From Eudorina sp. 2006-703-Eu-15 (Eukaryota; Chlorophyta; Chlorophyceae; Chlamydomonadales; Volvocaceae): a stretch of DNA of 64,000 nucleotides. Below the pieces are notes generated by a model. The model saw nothing but the letters and a program-made list of their open reading frames with translations, searched no databases and was not told the DNA's origin. The stretch lies in NCBI GenBank assembly GCA_003117195.1, contig BDSI01000001.1:1873193-1937192 (forward strand), in the 5' to 3' direction. Within the stretch, counting starts at the first letter, position 1. Each line of letters begins with the position of its first letter. Made by a program: the position numbers and the translations under genes. This document shows positions 1 to 11,105 of the stretch, one piece after another.

Positions 1-1516
1 CGCAGACCTGGTAGCCGGCCGGGTGTGCTGCAACTGTGCGTGTCGGGTCGGCTAGCCCCATCCCTCCGAGGCCCCAAACGCGGGCGATCATATAAAACCC
101 CATATGACGGTCGGCCGCACTCGGCAATGCATGAATGAATGAATGTTACAGCGAAGCCCTCGAAGAGATCATGTCGTGTCGCGCCCGTGTGCCCCCAACG
201 GCCCCCGTGCGCGGCACCGCAGCCCGCCGGGTCCCCCGTCCCTCGCGGGCACCCGACCCGCTGGCGACCTCTGCCCCAACCACATTTCCCACACACATTT
301 CCTGGACCCCCTTTCGAATCTCAAAACGTATACACGGAATGCTCCATGTAAGCTCTGGGCGGTACACACTGAGAGAAGACATATGCCGCAGGGCATGGCA
401 GCCGCGGGGCCACCCGCATCGCCACCTGGACCATGTCACTCCGAAGACAGAAAGAGTCGATCCACAACGGGGCGATCGTCGTTTCGTCGGGCCCCCGAAT
501 ATGTCGATCAAGACAGCGAAGCCGCAAAAGCGCACCAAACCGATGACCGCTGATGTTGGGATGGACGACGGCGGCGAAGCGTTGACCCGGACGAAAGTAG
601 TGGAAGCTGATGTGCACCGAGAGAGGTCCTCGTTGTGTGGGCCCCCCTCTCGCACCCCGCGGTCAGGTAGGGGCTTCGGGGCGCCTCTCCTTTCCTCGAC
701 GGCAGGGCCCCGAAACCCAACGAGCACACGGCGATGCCGCGACCCGATCCAAATCCATCCCAACGCGCGACCCCTGCCATGCACCGATGCGACTTCCTTC
801 CCGCCTGGCTGCCTGCCCCCTGCCTGCCTGTATCCTCCAGTTTACCAGTGTAGTCCGTATCCTCCATATTCAGCGGCCCGCTGCTATATCCGAAACCATT
901 ATACGTCGCTGCTGGCACCCAGGAGGGCAGGGCGGAGGGTGCCAGCGGGGGAGGGGAGGGTGCTGCGGGAAGGGCGGCAGTCCTCCCTCACCCACGGGCC
1001 ACGGGCCTCCGAGCCCCCACACCTCTCCCTCAACCCGCATACTTGCTCATCCTCATCAACATCCCGCCGGCATTCCCGCCTGAAACACAACTTAATGCAG
1101 TGTGGGGAAACAGTATGAAAGGACGCTCACCGGTACCCTGGCACAGGACACAGGACACACCGCACCGCACCTCTGTACATATGTCGCGCCGGTCAAACAT
1201 CTATATATTCCCGTATCCTGGCCCGTATCCGTCTTCCCAAACCCTGTAGTCCAAAGCGCACTCATATGCGGACAACAATGGTCCGTTCACGCGCTCCACT
1301 CACGCGCCCCCATGACACCTCCGACCCCACCCGCCATATCCCGACTCGTCTAGTAAACACACGCGCACACACACACCCACACCCACACACGCGGGTTCCT
1401 GTGCTGAAGACTCGCACGGAAACGATATGCAGCTCAGTTCATTGTTTCCAAACACGCGGACACGAACACACGCGAGCACATGGTATCCACACGGGGCTGC
1501 CTCTACGCTTCCGTGT
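1..1516. other. 3' flank of the P-loop gene, no recognised gene
   Basis: GC-rich DNA lying beyond the stop codon of the minus-strand P-loop gene. Open frames here overlap on both strands, change composition along their length and match nothing I recognise. A minus-strand TGTAA (plus strand TTACA, 146-150), the usual chlorophyte poly(A) signal, is present, but would imply a 3'UTR of almost 1.4 kb, so the real transcript end is unclear. A short GAAT microsatellite sits at about 131-145 and a CA-rich stretch at about 1360-1392. Confidence 0.5.
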
Positions 1517-2762
1517 CTACACGCTCTGCTCCAGGGCCTTGGTGACGGCGATCTCCATGTCCTGATGCCGGGTAGGGCCGGGTAGGGTCAGGTTGGGTTC
1601 GGGTGGGTTGGGTTCGGGTGGGTTGGGTTCGGGTGGGTTGGGTTCGGGTGGGTTGGGTTCGGGTGGGTTGGGTTCGGGTGGGTTGGGTTCGGGTGGGTTG
1701 GGTTCGGGTGGGTTGGGTTCGGGTGGGTTGGGTTTGGGGTATGATAGGAGGGCTTTGGGCGGCGTGTGAAGAGCGTCGAGGACGGAAACGGAGCAGCCAT
1801 GCTTTTCTGGAGAACGCGGACCCTCGGACCGGTGGTGGGTGGAGGCCCGCGCTGCAGCAGCTGGTGGGGAGGGAGACGCTGAGGCGCGGAGGCGTGTCGC
1901 TGAAGGGTCGGATCACCAGCCGGACGGACCACCAGCCGGCGTCTCCGTCCCGACCAACCTGAACCGGCAGGCCCAGGGCAGGTACTGTCGGCCCCAACCC
2001 CACATATGCCGCACGCCGCCGTGCTCTCTCATCAGGGCACTGTGTGAGGACGGATACGCCGTACTACAGCTGCCGTACACGTCGTATACGGTATACCTGC
2101 GCTGTGAGGCCGCCCTCGGGGTTCTGCTCGATGCGCGAAAACATCTCCGTCATCATGATCATCAGCTCCCGGGGGGTGGACAGCTTGGCCAGGTACGACG
2201 AAAAGTCCTCGCCACGAACCTGTACGGCACAGTCGTACAACATTTTAACACACGGTGTGCCCCACATGCCCTGGGATGACGACGTGCGTGCGCGACGGGC
2301 CGGAGCGCGACGGTGCTCGATGGGAGAGGCACACAGCACGGATGGAAAGAGATGCCGTACACATGTGCCGTACACGAGCCCTCTGGACGTGATGACGAGG
2401 CGGCGCGCACCAGAGGGGGAGGGAAAAAGTCCGCAGGACAATGGAAAACCAACGATCCACAACGACCACGGGGACCAAGGGCAACTCGACCGCGACCCGA
2501 TTACCTTTTTGAACAGGTCCGCGAAGCTCATCGTGTTGGGGTCCCCGAACACGGACGTGGACGCGGACGCCGAGTCGATCCCCCCGCCGGAGCTGCCGCT
2601 GGGGGACAGAGGGGCGACGCCGCTGCGCGCGGCCTCCTCCCGCAGCGCCTGCGCAGGGATGGGGTATCCAACGAGGGCCGGAACGAAGGCCATCAGCGGC
2701 ACCGCCCAGCAGGCGGCGGGCTCAGCCGCGGCTGAGGTGCAGGCAGGCACGAAGGGCAGGCA

Positions 2763-2796
<34 letters not shown>

Positions 2797-5700
2797 CGAC
2801 AGTGGCGCCAGGGGGCAGCAGAGGACGGATGCCCGCAAGCGACTGGTGCTGAACCGTGTGCCGTTTGTCTCGGCCCCTTCCAGAACAGATCGTTTCGTTT
2901 GGTTCCGTTCCGTAGCACCCACCCAGTGACGGCCCGCTCCCCCCCCCTCCGGCCCCTCCTGTGACCGCCGCAACTGCCCCACGGGACCTCACCTGCTGGG
3001 CGGCTCGGAAGCGCCGCTCGGCCAGCTCCTCCAGCTGGTGTCGGCTCCACACCAGGTCGCGAACAAAGTGCCGGTCGAAGCGGGCCTGAGCGCGAGAGCG
3101 CGCGCGCGGGTGTTTGTGTGTGTTCAATGGCACTGAGCGCAGGTCTGGATGCGTTTAGACAAGAGACCCGCCCGACCCAAACCAAGCACCAACATACTTA
3201 CCCGCGGTGTGGGTGTGTATGTGTATGCGTGGAGCCATTCCCCCGAGGGGCAGGGACGGACCTGTGAATATTTGGAGCTTCCGACCCCAAACAAAGAGGA
3301 GCATGGGGTGCGTGTACCATCTTAATTACACGGCCGCCCCCGCTCGCAGCCACAAGTCGTTGCCGCTCTCGACATGTACGGCATGATCCGGCCTTGGGTT
3401 TCGGTTTCACCCCCGGCCCCTCGTCGTCGTTGTCGCGCGCTCGCGTGCCTCCATCCCTGATCCATCCACCCGGCCCCTGCCCTCCCAGGGCCCCTGGTAG
3501 GGGTAAGTAAGTCCATGGCGGCCCTACCTCCTTGAGCGTGCGGTCCGTGTTGAGGTCCAGCGCCAGTCGGGAGTCCGGGAAGAAGAAGTGGAGGCGCCCG
3601 AAGTTGAGGATGTCGTTCCTGGGAGGTGGGGAGGGAAGGAGAGGGGGTAGAGGGGAGGAGAGGGGGGGAGGGAGCTGCTGTTTAAATTAAACACCGTAGC
3701 TGCAGTTGCACGGGGGAATCAGTCTTAAAAGGGGGCTCGCCACCCGCCACACGCATCGGGGGACGCCACCCAGCCCATCCACGCACGCACTCACTCGCCC
3801 ATCCATGCGCTGCCTCCCTCCCTCCCTCCCTCCCCCGTCACGCCACACCAAGCCGCGCACCTGCAGACCTCCCGCGCAAAGGCCTTGATGGCTCCAGGGA
3901 AGCGCACCGGATCCAGCAGCGTCACCTCTGCACCGCCAAAAGGGGGGAGGGGGCGGAAAGGAGAGCGGGCAGGATGAGGGGGACAGCTGATGGGGACGGC
4001 TGCGGCACCGGGACCGAGGGGCTCAGGAAGCCGAGTTGCGGCTACAAAGAAGACACCCCCCCCACACACACACACACACCAGTTTTCTTTTACACACACG
4101 CAACTGGCCTACGGGGTCGGGGACGGCCGGCAGCGCGGGGCCTCAACCTTCCGCCTTCCGTCCCCCGGCTCCGAGAACTGGATTGCCGGCCCGCATCCCC
4201 GAACACCTGCAGGTCCTCTCCCCCTCCGCTCGCCCGTAGATAGCCAGAAACGGGGGTCTTGGACCCACCATCGAGGCAGTCCCCGATCCCCACCCGGATC
4301 CCGGCCCACCCCGGGGACCCACCATCGAAGCAGTCTCCAAACACGGCCACCGTCTCGTACCCCAGCAGCCGCACCAGCCCCGCCAGCAGCTCCAGCTTCT
4401 GGTGCGCCGAGATGCCCAGGGTCAGCGAGCGGATCGTGTCCACGGAGTCCTGGAGGGGGCAGCGGGCAGCGGGGCGGAGGGCGGGGGGAAGGGAGAGGGG
4501 GCAGAGGGGCTGTTAGAGCGCCGCCCTGCAAGGGTGTGGGAGTTAAATTGGAAAAGGGAGTGAGAGGAAGTAGACGGTGCGAGGGGGAAAGCGAAGGCAC
4601 GGGTCCCCGGCGGCCAGCCACGCCGCGTAACCGCTCGCGCCTCGTCTGCTTTCCCCGTCTGCTTGCCTCACAGCTCTCATTGGGCCGCGCCGTCGTTCGT
4701 CCGATCACGTGCGCGCCTCCACTCCACTCCACCCCACTCCACTCCGATCCAATCCGGGTCCAGAGTGCCGACGGCCCGGACCGGTCGAGGAGGGTGCAGG
4801 AGGTCCACAACGCCGGTGCCTCTGAAACCTCAGCGCCGCCTCGCCCGCCCGCCCGCCCGCCAGTCATCCCGCCGGTGGCCTTCCAACACCGTCGTGACCC
4901 ATGGGACGGCCTCACGCCCTCGGCGACCAGTCCCCGGCAAGCCACCCCTGGTCCCGCCCCCGCTTCCCATCCCACACCCCGAGGTCCTTATCCCTCATCC
5001 CTGCGACCTGCGAGGTGAAGAGGTGATCCAGCAGCCCCGCCAGCAGCTCCACCGGCTGCGGCTTCACCACACGGATGTTCCGCTGCAGCGCCGCCGCCCG
5101 CTCCAGGGAGCGCATCCGCTGCCACCTGCGGCACCCACGGCGGTGACTACGTGTTGGTGGCCAGAAAACCATCACCCGACACTGCACCCACCCCCACCCG
5201 CCAGCAATTCGTCGACCAGCCCGCCCGCCGCCCCGCCAGCCGGCCAACCCCCGGGGTCCTGCCTGGGGTGGCATGGCACTGTCCCGCGGGCCGGGGCCCC
5301 CCCGGGTCGTCCCCTTCCCATCATCATCACCAGCAGCCTCCCAACCCCCGGGTCGCGTATTGACTCCTGTGCCACGCATCGGTTCCCCAATCCTTACCTC
5401 CCAACCCCCCTGCTCCGGCAGCAGCGCGCTTCAATCTGTCTACCAATTTCCTATACGCTATACCCCCCACCCCGCCAGTCACCTGGCATAATACCAGGCG
5501 CCCGCCGATGCCGTCCCCAGCGCCGCCGCCGCCAGCAGCTTGGGCCGCGCCCGCAGCAGCGGCACGTGATCGCACAACCAGTCCCAGGCGGCGCCGCCGT
5601 ACTCGCTGATGGCGCCGCTGACCGCCGGCTGCCGCGCCGCCGCCACCACGCCGCCCGTGGCGGTGATGGTGCTGACGGCGCCGATGGTCACCTGGGGTGC

Positions 5701-7991
5701 GGTTGGGGTGGGGGTTAAATTGGTAAAAGAAATAAACCCAAAGAACAGGCCCGGGGTGGGGGGTGGTCGGTGCGCGGTAAGGGCGGGATGAGGTGCGGTC
5801 GGGGTGGGGTCGGGAGGAGGTTGAGGCGCAGCGAGGAGACGCCACCCATCCCGCCCGCCCTCCTCCGGCCCAATCAAACGCCCCGTAACTTCAGATCCGC
5901 TGCAGCCCCGCGTGTGCACCCCACGGGCCCCATGCCCCCCCCCCCACGGCCCCGAGGCACCCGGACCTCCTTACTGTCCATCAAGGCAGCCGGGATACCT
6001 CCCCCAGGCGCCCTTACCCCAAGTTGCCTTCCTCCAGCGGCCCACACCCTTGGGGCCCATACCCTTGGGGCCCATACCCTTGGGGCTCACACCCCACACC
6101 AGGGGCCCATACCCTTGGGGCCCATACCCTTGGGGCTCACACCCCACACCAGGGGCCCACACCCTTGGGGCCCATACCCTTGGGGCCCATCCTCCCCTCC
6201 CAGGGGCCCATCCCCCCGGATACCTCCAGCTCCTTCCCTCCCAGGGCCCAGCCCTGTCCTCCTCCGGCCCCCGCCCCACCTGCGTGGCCGTGTACTTGGG
6301 CCGCAGCAGCGCGGCCCGCACCGCCCGCAGTGTGGCCGTGTCGGCCCGCGCGTACAGATGCGCCAGCAGCAGGAACTGCCGGGCTGCCCGCGGGTCGGAC
6401 CGCAAGACCTCCTGCATCTGCCGGGCCTCCTCGCTGTTGGGCTTGGTGAACTTCTTCTGCGGGGAGGGGGGCGCGTAGGGTATTGCGGTGGGGCGCGTGG
6501 GGTATTGCGGTTGGCGCGTAGGGTATTGCGGTTGGCGCGTAGGGTATTGCGGTTGGCGCGTAGGGTATTGCGGTTGGTGCGTAGGGTATTGCGGTTGGCG
6601 GGGGGTGGGGGAAAGAGCCGGATCGGCGATGGAAGGCGAAGGGCGGCGGGAAAGTGCGGACCAAGCACACCAGCCGCCGATGTGAGCCATCGCATTAAAG
6701 AATGGGGGACAGCCCACACCCAGCCTGCACTGTTGCACTCCTGCGGGGCGATACGCCGCACTAGCCGTGGAAGGGTGCACTCGCAGCAGCCCGTGGCCCC
6801 CTGCCCCCAGTCCTCCGTCCCCACTCCCAGATCCGAATCCGAATCCGAACCCGGATCCACATGCCAGGCCCGGACCCGGGCTCGATCTCAGATGCCCTGG
6901 GAAGCCGTTGCGGATTCGCATGCTGCCTCGAGCCAACCGGTACTTCGCCGCCGTACATCATTCGTACGCATGCCGTACCACGAGCTCCGTGGACGCGTAG
7001 CTGAGGATGCAGTCCACGAGGTCGGCAGTGGTCCAGGCGTCAGAGAAGGTCGCGTCCCAGTTATCGGTGCTGGCCTGCAGGGTCTCCATGAACCTGCGGC
7101 GATGAGGGGGACGGGAGGGAGGGAGACACGGGGAGGCAGGGGGGAGAGAGTGGAGGAAATTTGGTGGACAGGGCAGGGAGGAGAGGAAGACAGGGCGGAG
7201 GCGGGGCGTCTTCGACTATCCCGACATCAAACGGCCTCTGTTTCGCTTTGGTGCTGAATTGACATGAGGGGGGGAGGCCTAGCAGGGCGGGCGAGGGGGG
7301 CGGATGCCGAATGACTTGGCAACAAGGGACGGATGACAGATCACCGGAATGACGCGGGCAAGTGGGGAGGGGTACAGGGAAGGGGCGGCTGTCGTGAGGG
7401 GCGCAGGGGCCCATCCCGCGTGATCTTCACGGAAGCGGGTGTCTCTCAACGTGACGTCCTGTTCTTGATCCCCTACAGCCCGCGCAGGGGTGAAGGGGTC
7501 GTTCAGGGGATCGTTCAGTGTCTGCACCCCCTTCGGCGCCCCCACGTGACCGCTGTCCCACCGTGGGGGTGGGGAATCTTGACATGACCATGCCCGCTCA
7601 ACCATACTGCGCGACGGACTTGAGCATCGTTCCCCATGACCCCCCCTTCCCGCCATTCCCCGCAGCTGGCCCCCGGTGCCGCGCCTCACGTGCTGAGGCA
7701 GGCTGTCAGGTGGCCCGGCCGGCAGAGGTCGATGACAAAGTGCCCCTTGAGGCCCTTGGCCGCAGCCTCCTCATTGTATCGCCGGTAAGCATCCTCCAGT
7801 TGCAGTCGGATTGTGGTCTTGCCGCTGCCCCGACGCCCAAAGAAGATGTAAGTCGTGTCGCTGGGCTTCAGGCCGCGCAAATCGGAGTGTATGTATAGGC
7901 TGGTCCCGTCAAGGCTAGTTTTTTCTGCTGTCCGATCAGTGAACGGATTCCTTGACAGACCGAAAGTCTTTAGCAGGTCGGTTGTTGGCAT
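1517..7991 (-). CDS. P-loop NTPase, STAND-like, algal, function unknown
   Basis: Twelve exons: 7991-7690, 7093-6979, 6456-6280, 5691-5483, 5125-5008, 4449-4323, 3927-3861, 3618-3528, 3085-2993, 2720-2505, 2219-2097, 1561-1517; about 560 aa, all junctions in phase. Start taken at MPTTDLLKTFGL; an ATG 15 nt upstream (8006) is also in frame. Residues 52-59 are a Walker A loop, GRRGSGKT. Residues 341-350 read VAVFGDCFDE, formed across the exon 6/7 junction, and fit the D-x-x-D-E Walker B of STAND/KAP-type NTPases. LHFFFPDS (about 381-388) is a possible sensor strand, followed by a helical region rich in W, E and R. Hydrophobic small-residue stretches at about 199-217 and 249-267 lie between Walker A and B and could be membrane-associated. 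The acceptor of exon 10 (GAG) is the least certain. An ATPase role is inferred from the motifs; substrate and pathway are unknown. It is divergent from sulfotransferase gene A, 3.1 kb away. Confidence 0.8.
1595..1735. repeat. 15-bp minisatellite in the last intron of the P-loop gene
   Basis: About nine head-to-tail copies of TTCGGGTGGGTTGGG, nearly perfect, in the intron between exons 11 and 12. It creates spurious long repetitive open frames on both strands. Confidence 0.9.
2757..2797. repeat. GGCA tetranucleotide repeat
   Basis: A run of GGCA units interrupted once by GACA, in the intron just upstream (sense orientation) of exon 10 of the P-loop gene. On the sense strand it reads as a TGCC/CCTG pyrimidine-rich tract before the acceptor. 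Confidence 0.85.
6040..6195. repeat. 15-bp minisatellite with higher-order unit
   Basis: Repeats of CCCTTGGGGCCCATA, interspersed with a longer variant containing GGCTCACACCCCACACCAGG that occurs twice. Located in the intron between exons 3 and 4 of the P-loop gene. Confidence 0.85.
6478..6600. repeat. 21-bp minisatellite
   Basis: About six copies of a 21-bp unit with the core GGTATTGCGGTTGGCGCGTA, in the intron between exons 2 and 3 of the P-loop gene, directly upstream (sense) of exon 3. Confidence 0.9.
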
Positions 7992-9619
7992 TTTCCGAAA
8001 ATGCAAACTTGAAAAAACTGCGGCCTATCAGTAAAGCAGAGCTGACGCGTCCCTGATAATTGATCTAATACCAAAACCTAATTAGAGAGCAATCTCATAA
8101 GAAAGACCCTCAAATATGTTCCTCAGACCCGCAAGTTGTCGGGTTGCCTGCACACCCTCACTTTGCAGCGCACTATTTAAAACTACCTTCTTGACACTGT
8201 ATGTTATTATGTGCGCCAGGTACTGCATGCAGCGATTTCTCTGCGCGCGTAAGCTTGCACGACGGCATCCGCACGACGGTATCAATGCTGCCTGCCAATG
8301 CCAACGGCTGTTCACACGCAGGCAAACGTATAATTTGAAATTTTATTAACACGTAATTGGTATAACTAACATGACGTGCTCTGTTCGACCGCATGCATTC
8401 GCGTTAGCTCACCCGGCGAGGATTTCCATCAGACGGGTTGCCGGCCGACCATCACGTCTCACAACCTTCGCTTCTGACCAAGGTACATAGTGCCCAGCAG
8501 TCCGCACTCGCAGGGACGTCCCGCGGTCGTCGCCTAAACGCGACAGACGCACAAAGTCGAAGTGACGGCCTTTCCCCTTCCGCTTGCTCGACCCACATCC
8601 TGTTCGTCAACAAGGCCGACGGATTCCCTCCTTTGGCCTCACCCTCGCCCCTGCCCCCGCCCTTGCACCGAGGCACGGCATAACAAACATCTCCGTGAAG
8701 TTCTGACCTGATCTGACCTGAAGCACGAACTGCGCCGGCTGTCCACGTAGGGCCCACGGGTGCACCCCAGGAGCAGGACCCGACGAAAGCAGGCGGTGGC
8801 CAATCGGCCGCGTCGCGCTCACCGCCGGCGACTGCGCAACGGCAGCCACCTGCGGATCCTGCCGGGGAGGGCCCGCAGCGAGACACGTTCATCCCAATAA
8901 TGGTGCAGCGGGTGGCGTGTGAAAGGAAACTGGGGCCGGCGTGTGTGTAGCAAAGTACGGGTGGCGTGTGCGTGTGTGTGTTTCGCGAGGAACACCTGTG
9001 TGTGTGAGAGTGTGTGCGTGTTAACGTCTTGAGGAGAACTGGGCGTGTGTGCGTGTTTTGACTTATCGTTAATGTTGCAGTGGACCCCGCGGGTCATCAG
9101 TGACAGCCACAGCCGCCTCACCACACACTGCAGGACTGCACAAACGGATCCGCGCCCGGGCTTGTGTGCCGGCATGCTGATTCGGGCGGCATCGGTCATG
9201 CGGCTGGGCTGGGGCGGGGAGAGGCAGGAACGGTGTGCGGATGGGCAGGGTTTGGGGTTCGCCTGTCAGGGCTATCTGGGCAACCTAAGCCGGGACGCAT
9301 TTGGGGGGTTAAGGAAACAAGCGACGCTAGGAGGGCGGAGCCAATGCCTCACGCCGTTGTCCTTGCACCCCGTTGTCCTCGTCACCCTCGTCCGCGTCCT
9401 TTTGGGCCCTGCCGTGCACTGCACGCGGCGCAAGAGCACCACCCTCTTGCTTCGCGCAGCCAACCCTGGCTCCCTAGGCCTGCCTTGTCGTCCTGCGCTG
9501 CGCGCCGGAGCCCCGGCGCCCTGCACTGACCCGCCACTGCCCTGGTGGACCCCGCGTGGACCGCCTTCGGTCGTCGTCATCTGCCACGTATCCGATTGCG
9601 TCCCTGCTCGCTTGTGATC

Positions 9620-9712
9620 CACCCAACCGAAGCCAACCCAGTCCGACCCAGTCAAACCCAAGCCAACCCAAGCCAACCCAAGCCAACCCAAGCCAACCCA
9701 GCCCCATCCCAC
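9620..9712. repeat. CCAACCCAAG minisatellite
   Basis: A decanucleotide AGCCAACCCA repeated about seven times with some divergence at the edges. Intergenic. Confidence 0.8.
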
Positions 9713-9837
9713 CCCACCCTGTCCAGGTGGCGGTCGCCCTGGTAGGGTACGCCATGGTGGCAGTCCTGGCTTTCCTGGACCAGTGAGGCACGAGACGGAG
9801 GGAGAGGGGACCTGGAGGACCGCACCACACGATGCGA

Positions 9838-9877
9838 GAGAAAGAGAGAGGGGGACAGAGAGAGAGAGAGAGAGAGG
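9838..9877. repeat. GA-rich microsatellite
   Basis: A purine tract with an AGAGAG core on the plus strand, intergenic. Confidence 0.75.
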
Positions 9878-11105
9878 CGCCGACCCGCCTCACATGAAAC
9901 CGGAACGGAGATGCATGGGGCCGCCGGCATCCAGGCCCCGTTACCAAGGCCGGGCCGGGGGGGAAGCCCATGCCAGGAGGCAGGAGCGGCGCGGGTACCG
10001 GAAGGGCATCCGCTGTGCTGCGGCTGGTTGCCGGTGCGCCATGACCTTATCGCGTGTGCCGGAGTGTCTAGGGACTGGGGCTGTGCAACGTGGCCCGCCA
10101 CCTACTAGCCCTGTCCTGTGCGACGTCGCGGGTCCTGCTGGCGGTGAGCCGCCCGACCGCGCGACCGGATGTGGATGTGTGCTGCCACCGGTGGGGCTGC
10201 CACGTGTCGATGAGGCGTTCAGGGGGACCACGTCAGCTCCCCGTCGCGCGGATGCCGCGAGGGGCCTGAGGTCGGGCGTCGGCGTCAGCGTGTGTTGGCA
10301 TACTCTTGTCTGCGACGGTCGCGTTGGGGCGCGTGGCCACGGTTCTGTGTCGTGGAATTTTTTCCCATTTGGCAATCGTCAGCACGTTCCTCGAGCATCG
10401 GGTTAAGCGATGACTGAGGGACAGACAGCGTGGAAAGCTAATGGCCAGCTCACGGCGCGCCTGTCCACCTTCGCCTCCCACGAATCATTATCAAGACTCA
10501 CACCCAACCTGAGTGGGTTCATCTGCCTTACGTGTGATCCCGTTTGATGTTTTGGCGCCTATGTGTTACAAGCCTGTTTACGCCACCGTGTTCCGAAGGA
10601 TACGATATCCGACCCTCTCTTATCGCCGGAAGCACAGTGATGCCATTGAAGGTGTAAGATAATTATTATCAGTCGCATTTTTCATTCATCGTGGTACAGG
10701 ACTACAGGTTGTGCTTGGTGTGGGTTGGTGTCGGCCGTTGGTCGTTGCAATATATCTGTCAGCCGGCTAGGCTCGTAGGCAGGATCACGTATGTGTTACA
10801 TTTTGGTGACAGTAAAAGAATATAATAGGTATCAATATGCATAAATGCAGGGAAGCGTTTACCTGGCGAGCTGGCGTTTCCCCGAATACGGTACGACGCG
10901 GTTCGACTCCTGCAAGGACTATCTATCAACTTTTCATAAAATGATCCGGAGTTGCCTGACAATAAGTTTGTCAAACTAATTACATAGTCCGCGCTATTTC
11001 CCCTGCCCTCATACGCTTGTACTGCTTTTGATAAAGTGGGCAAAGCAAACCCACCTTCAGCCGGCATATCGTTGTTCGCCATAGACCCCGAACCGCTTCC
11101 ATGTC

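Larger units (their letters stand above)
7992..11105. other. Divergent intergenic region between P-loop gene and sulfotransferase A
   Basis: About 3.1 kb separating two divergently transcribed genes, so both promoters should lie here. The two ends (about 8000-8400 and 10500-11100) are AT-richer than the centre. The centre carries TG-rich DNA (8960-9060), a CCAA/CCCA repeat (9620-9710), a GA tract (about 9838-9877) and one copy of a dispersed TGGACCCCGCGGG element. No convincing coding exon was found; open frames here are short or low complexity. Confidence 0.6.

Noticed and set aside
1503..2003. A 166-aa repetitive TRTQP open frame on the minus strand
   Set aside because: It is the 15-bp minisatellite read out of frame with the true last exon of the P-loop gene.
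2644..3185. Extension of exon 10 of the P-loop gene through the GGCA repeat on the minus strand
   Set aside because: The frame stays open but joins exon 9 out of phase; splicing out the repeat restores a continuous frame.
10900..10910. GGTTCGACTCC, an exact tRNA B-box-like string with a TGGCGAGCTGG string upstream
   Set aside because: The flanking bases do not pair into a T-stem or an acceptor stem, and no anticodon arm fits, so it is not a tRNA gene.
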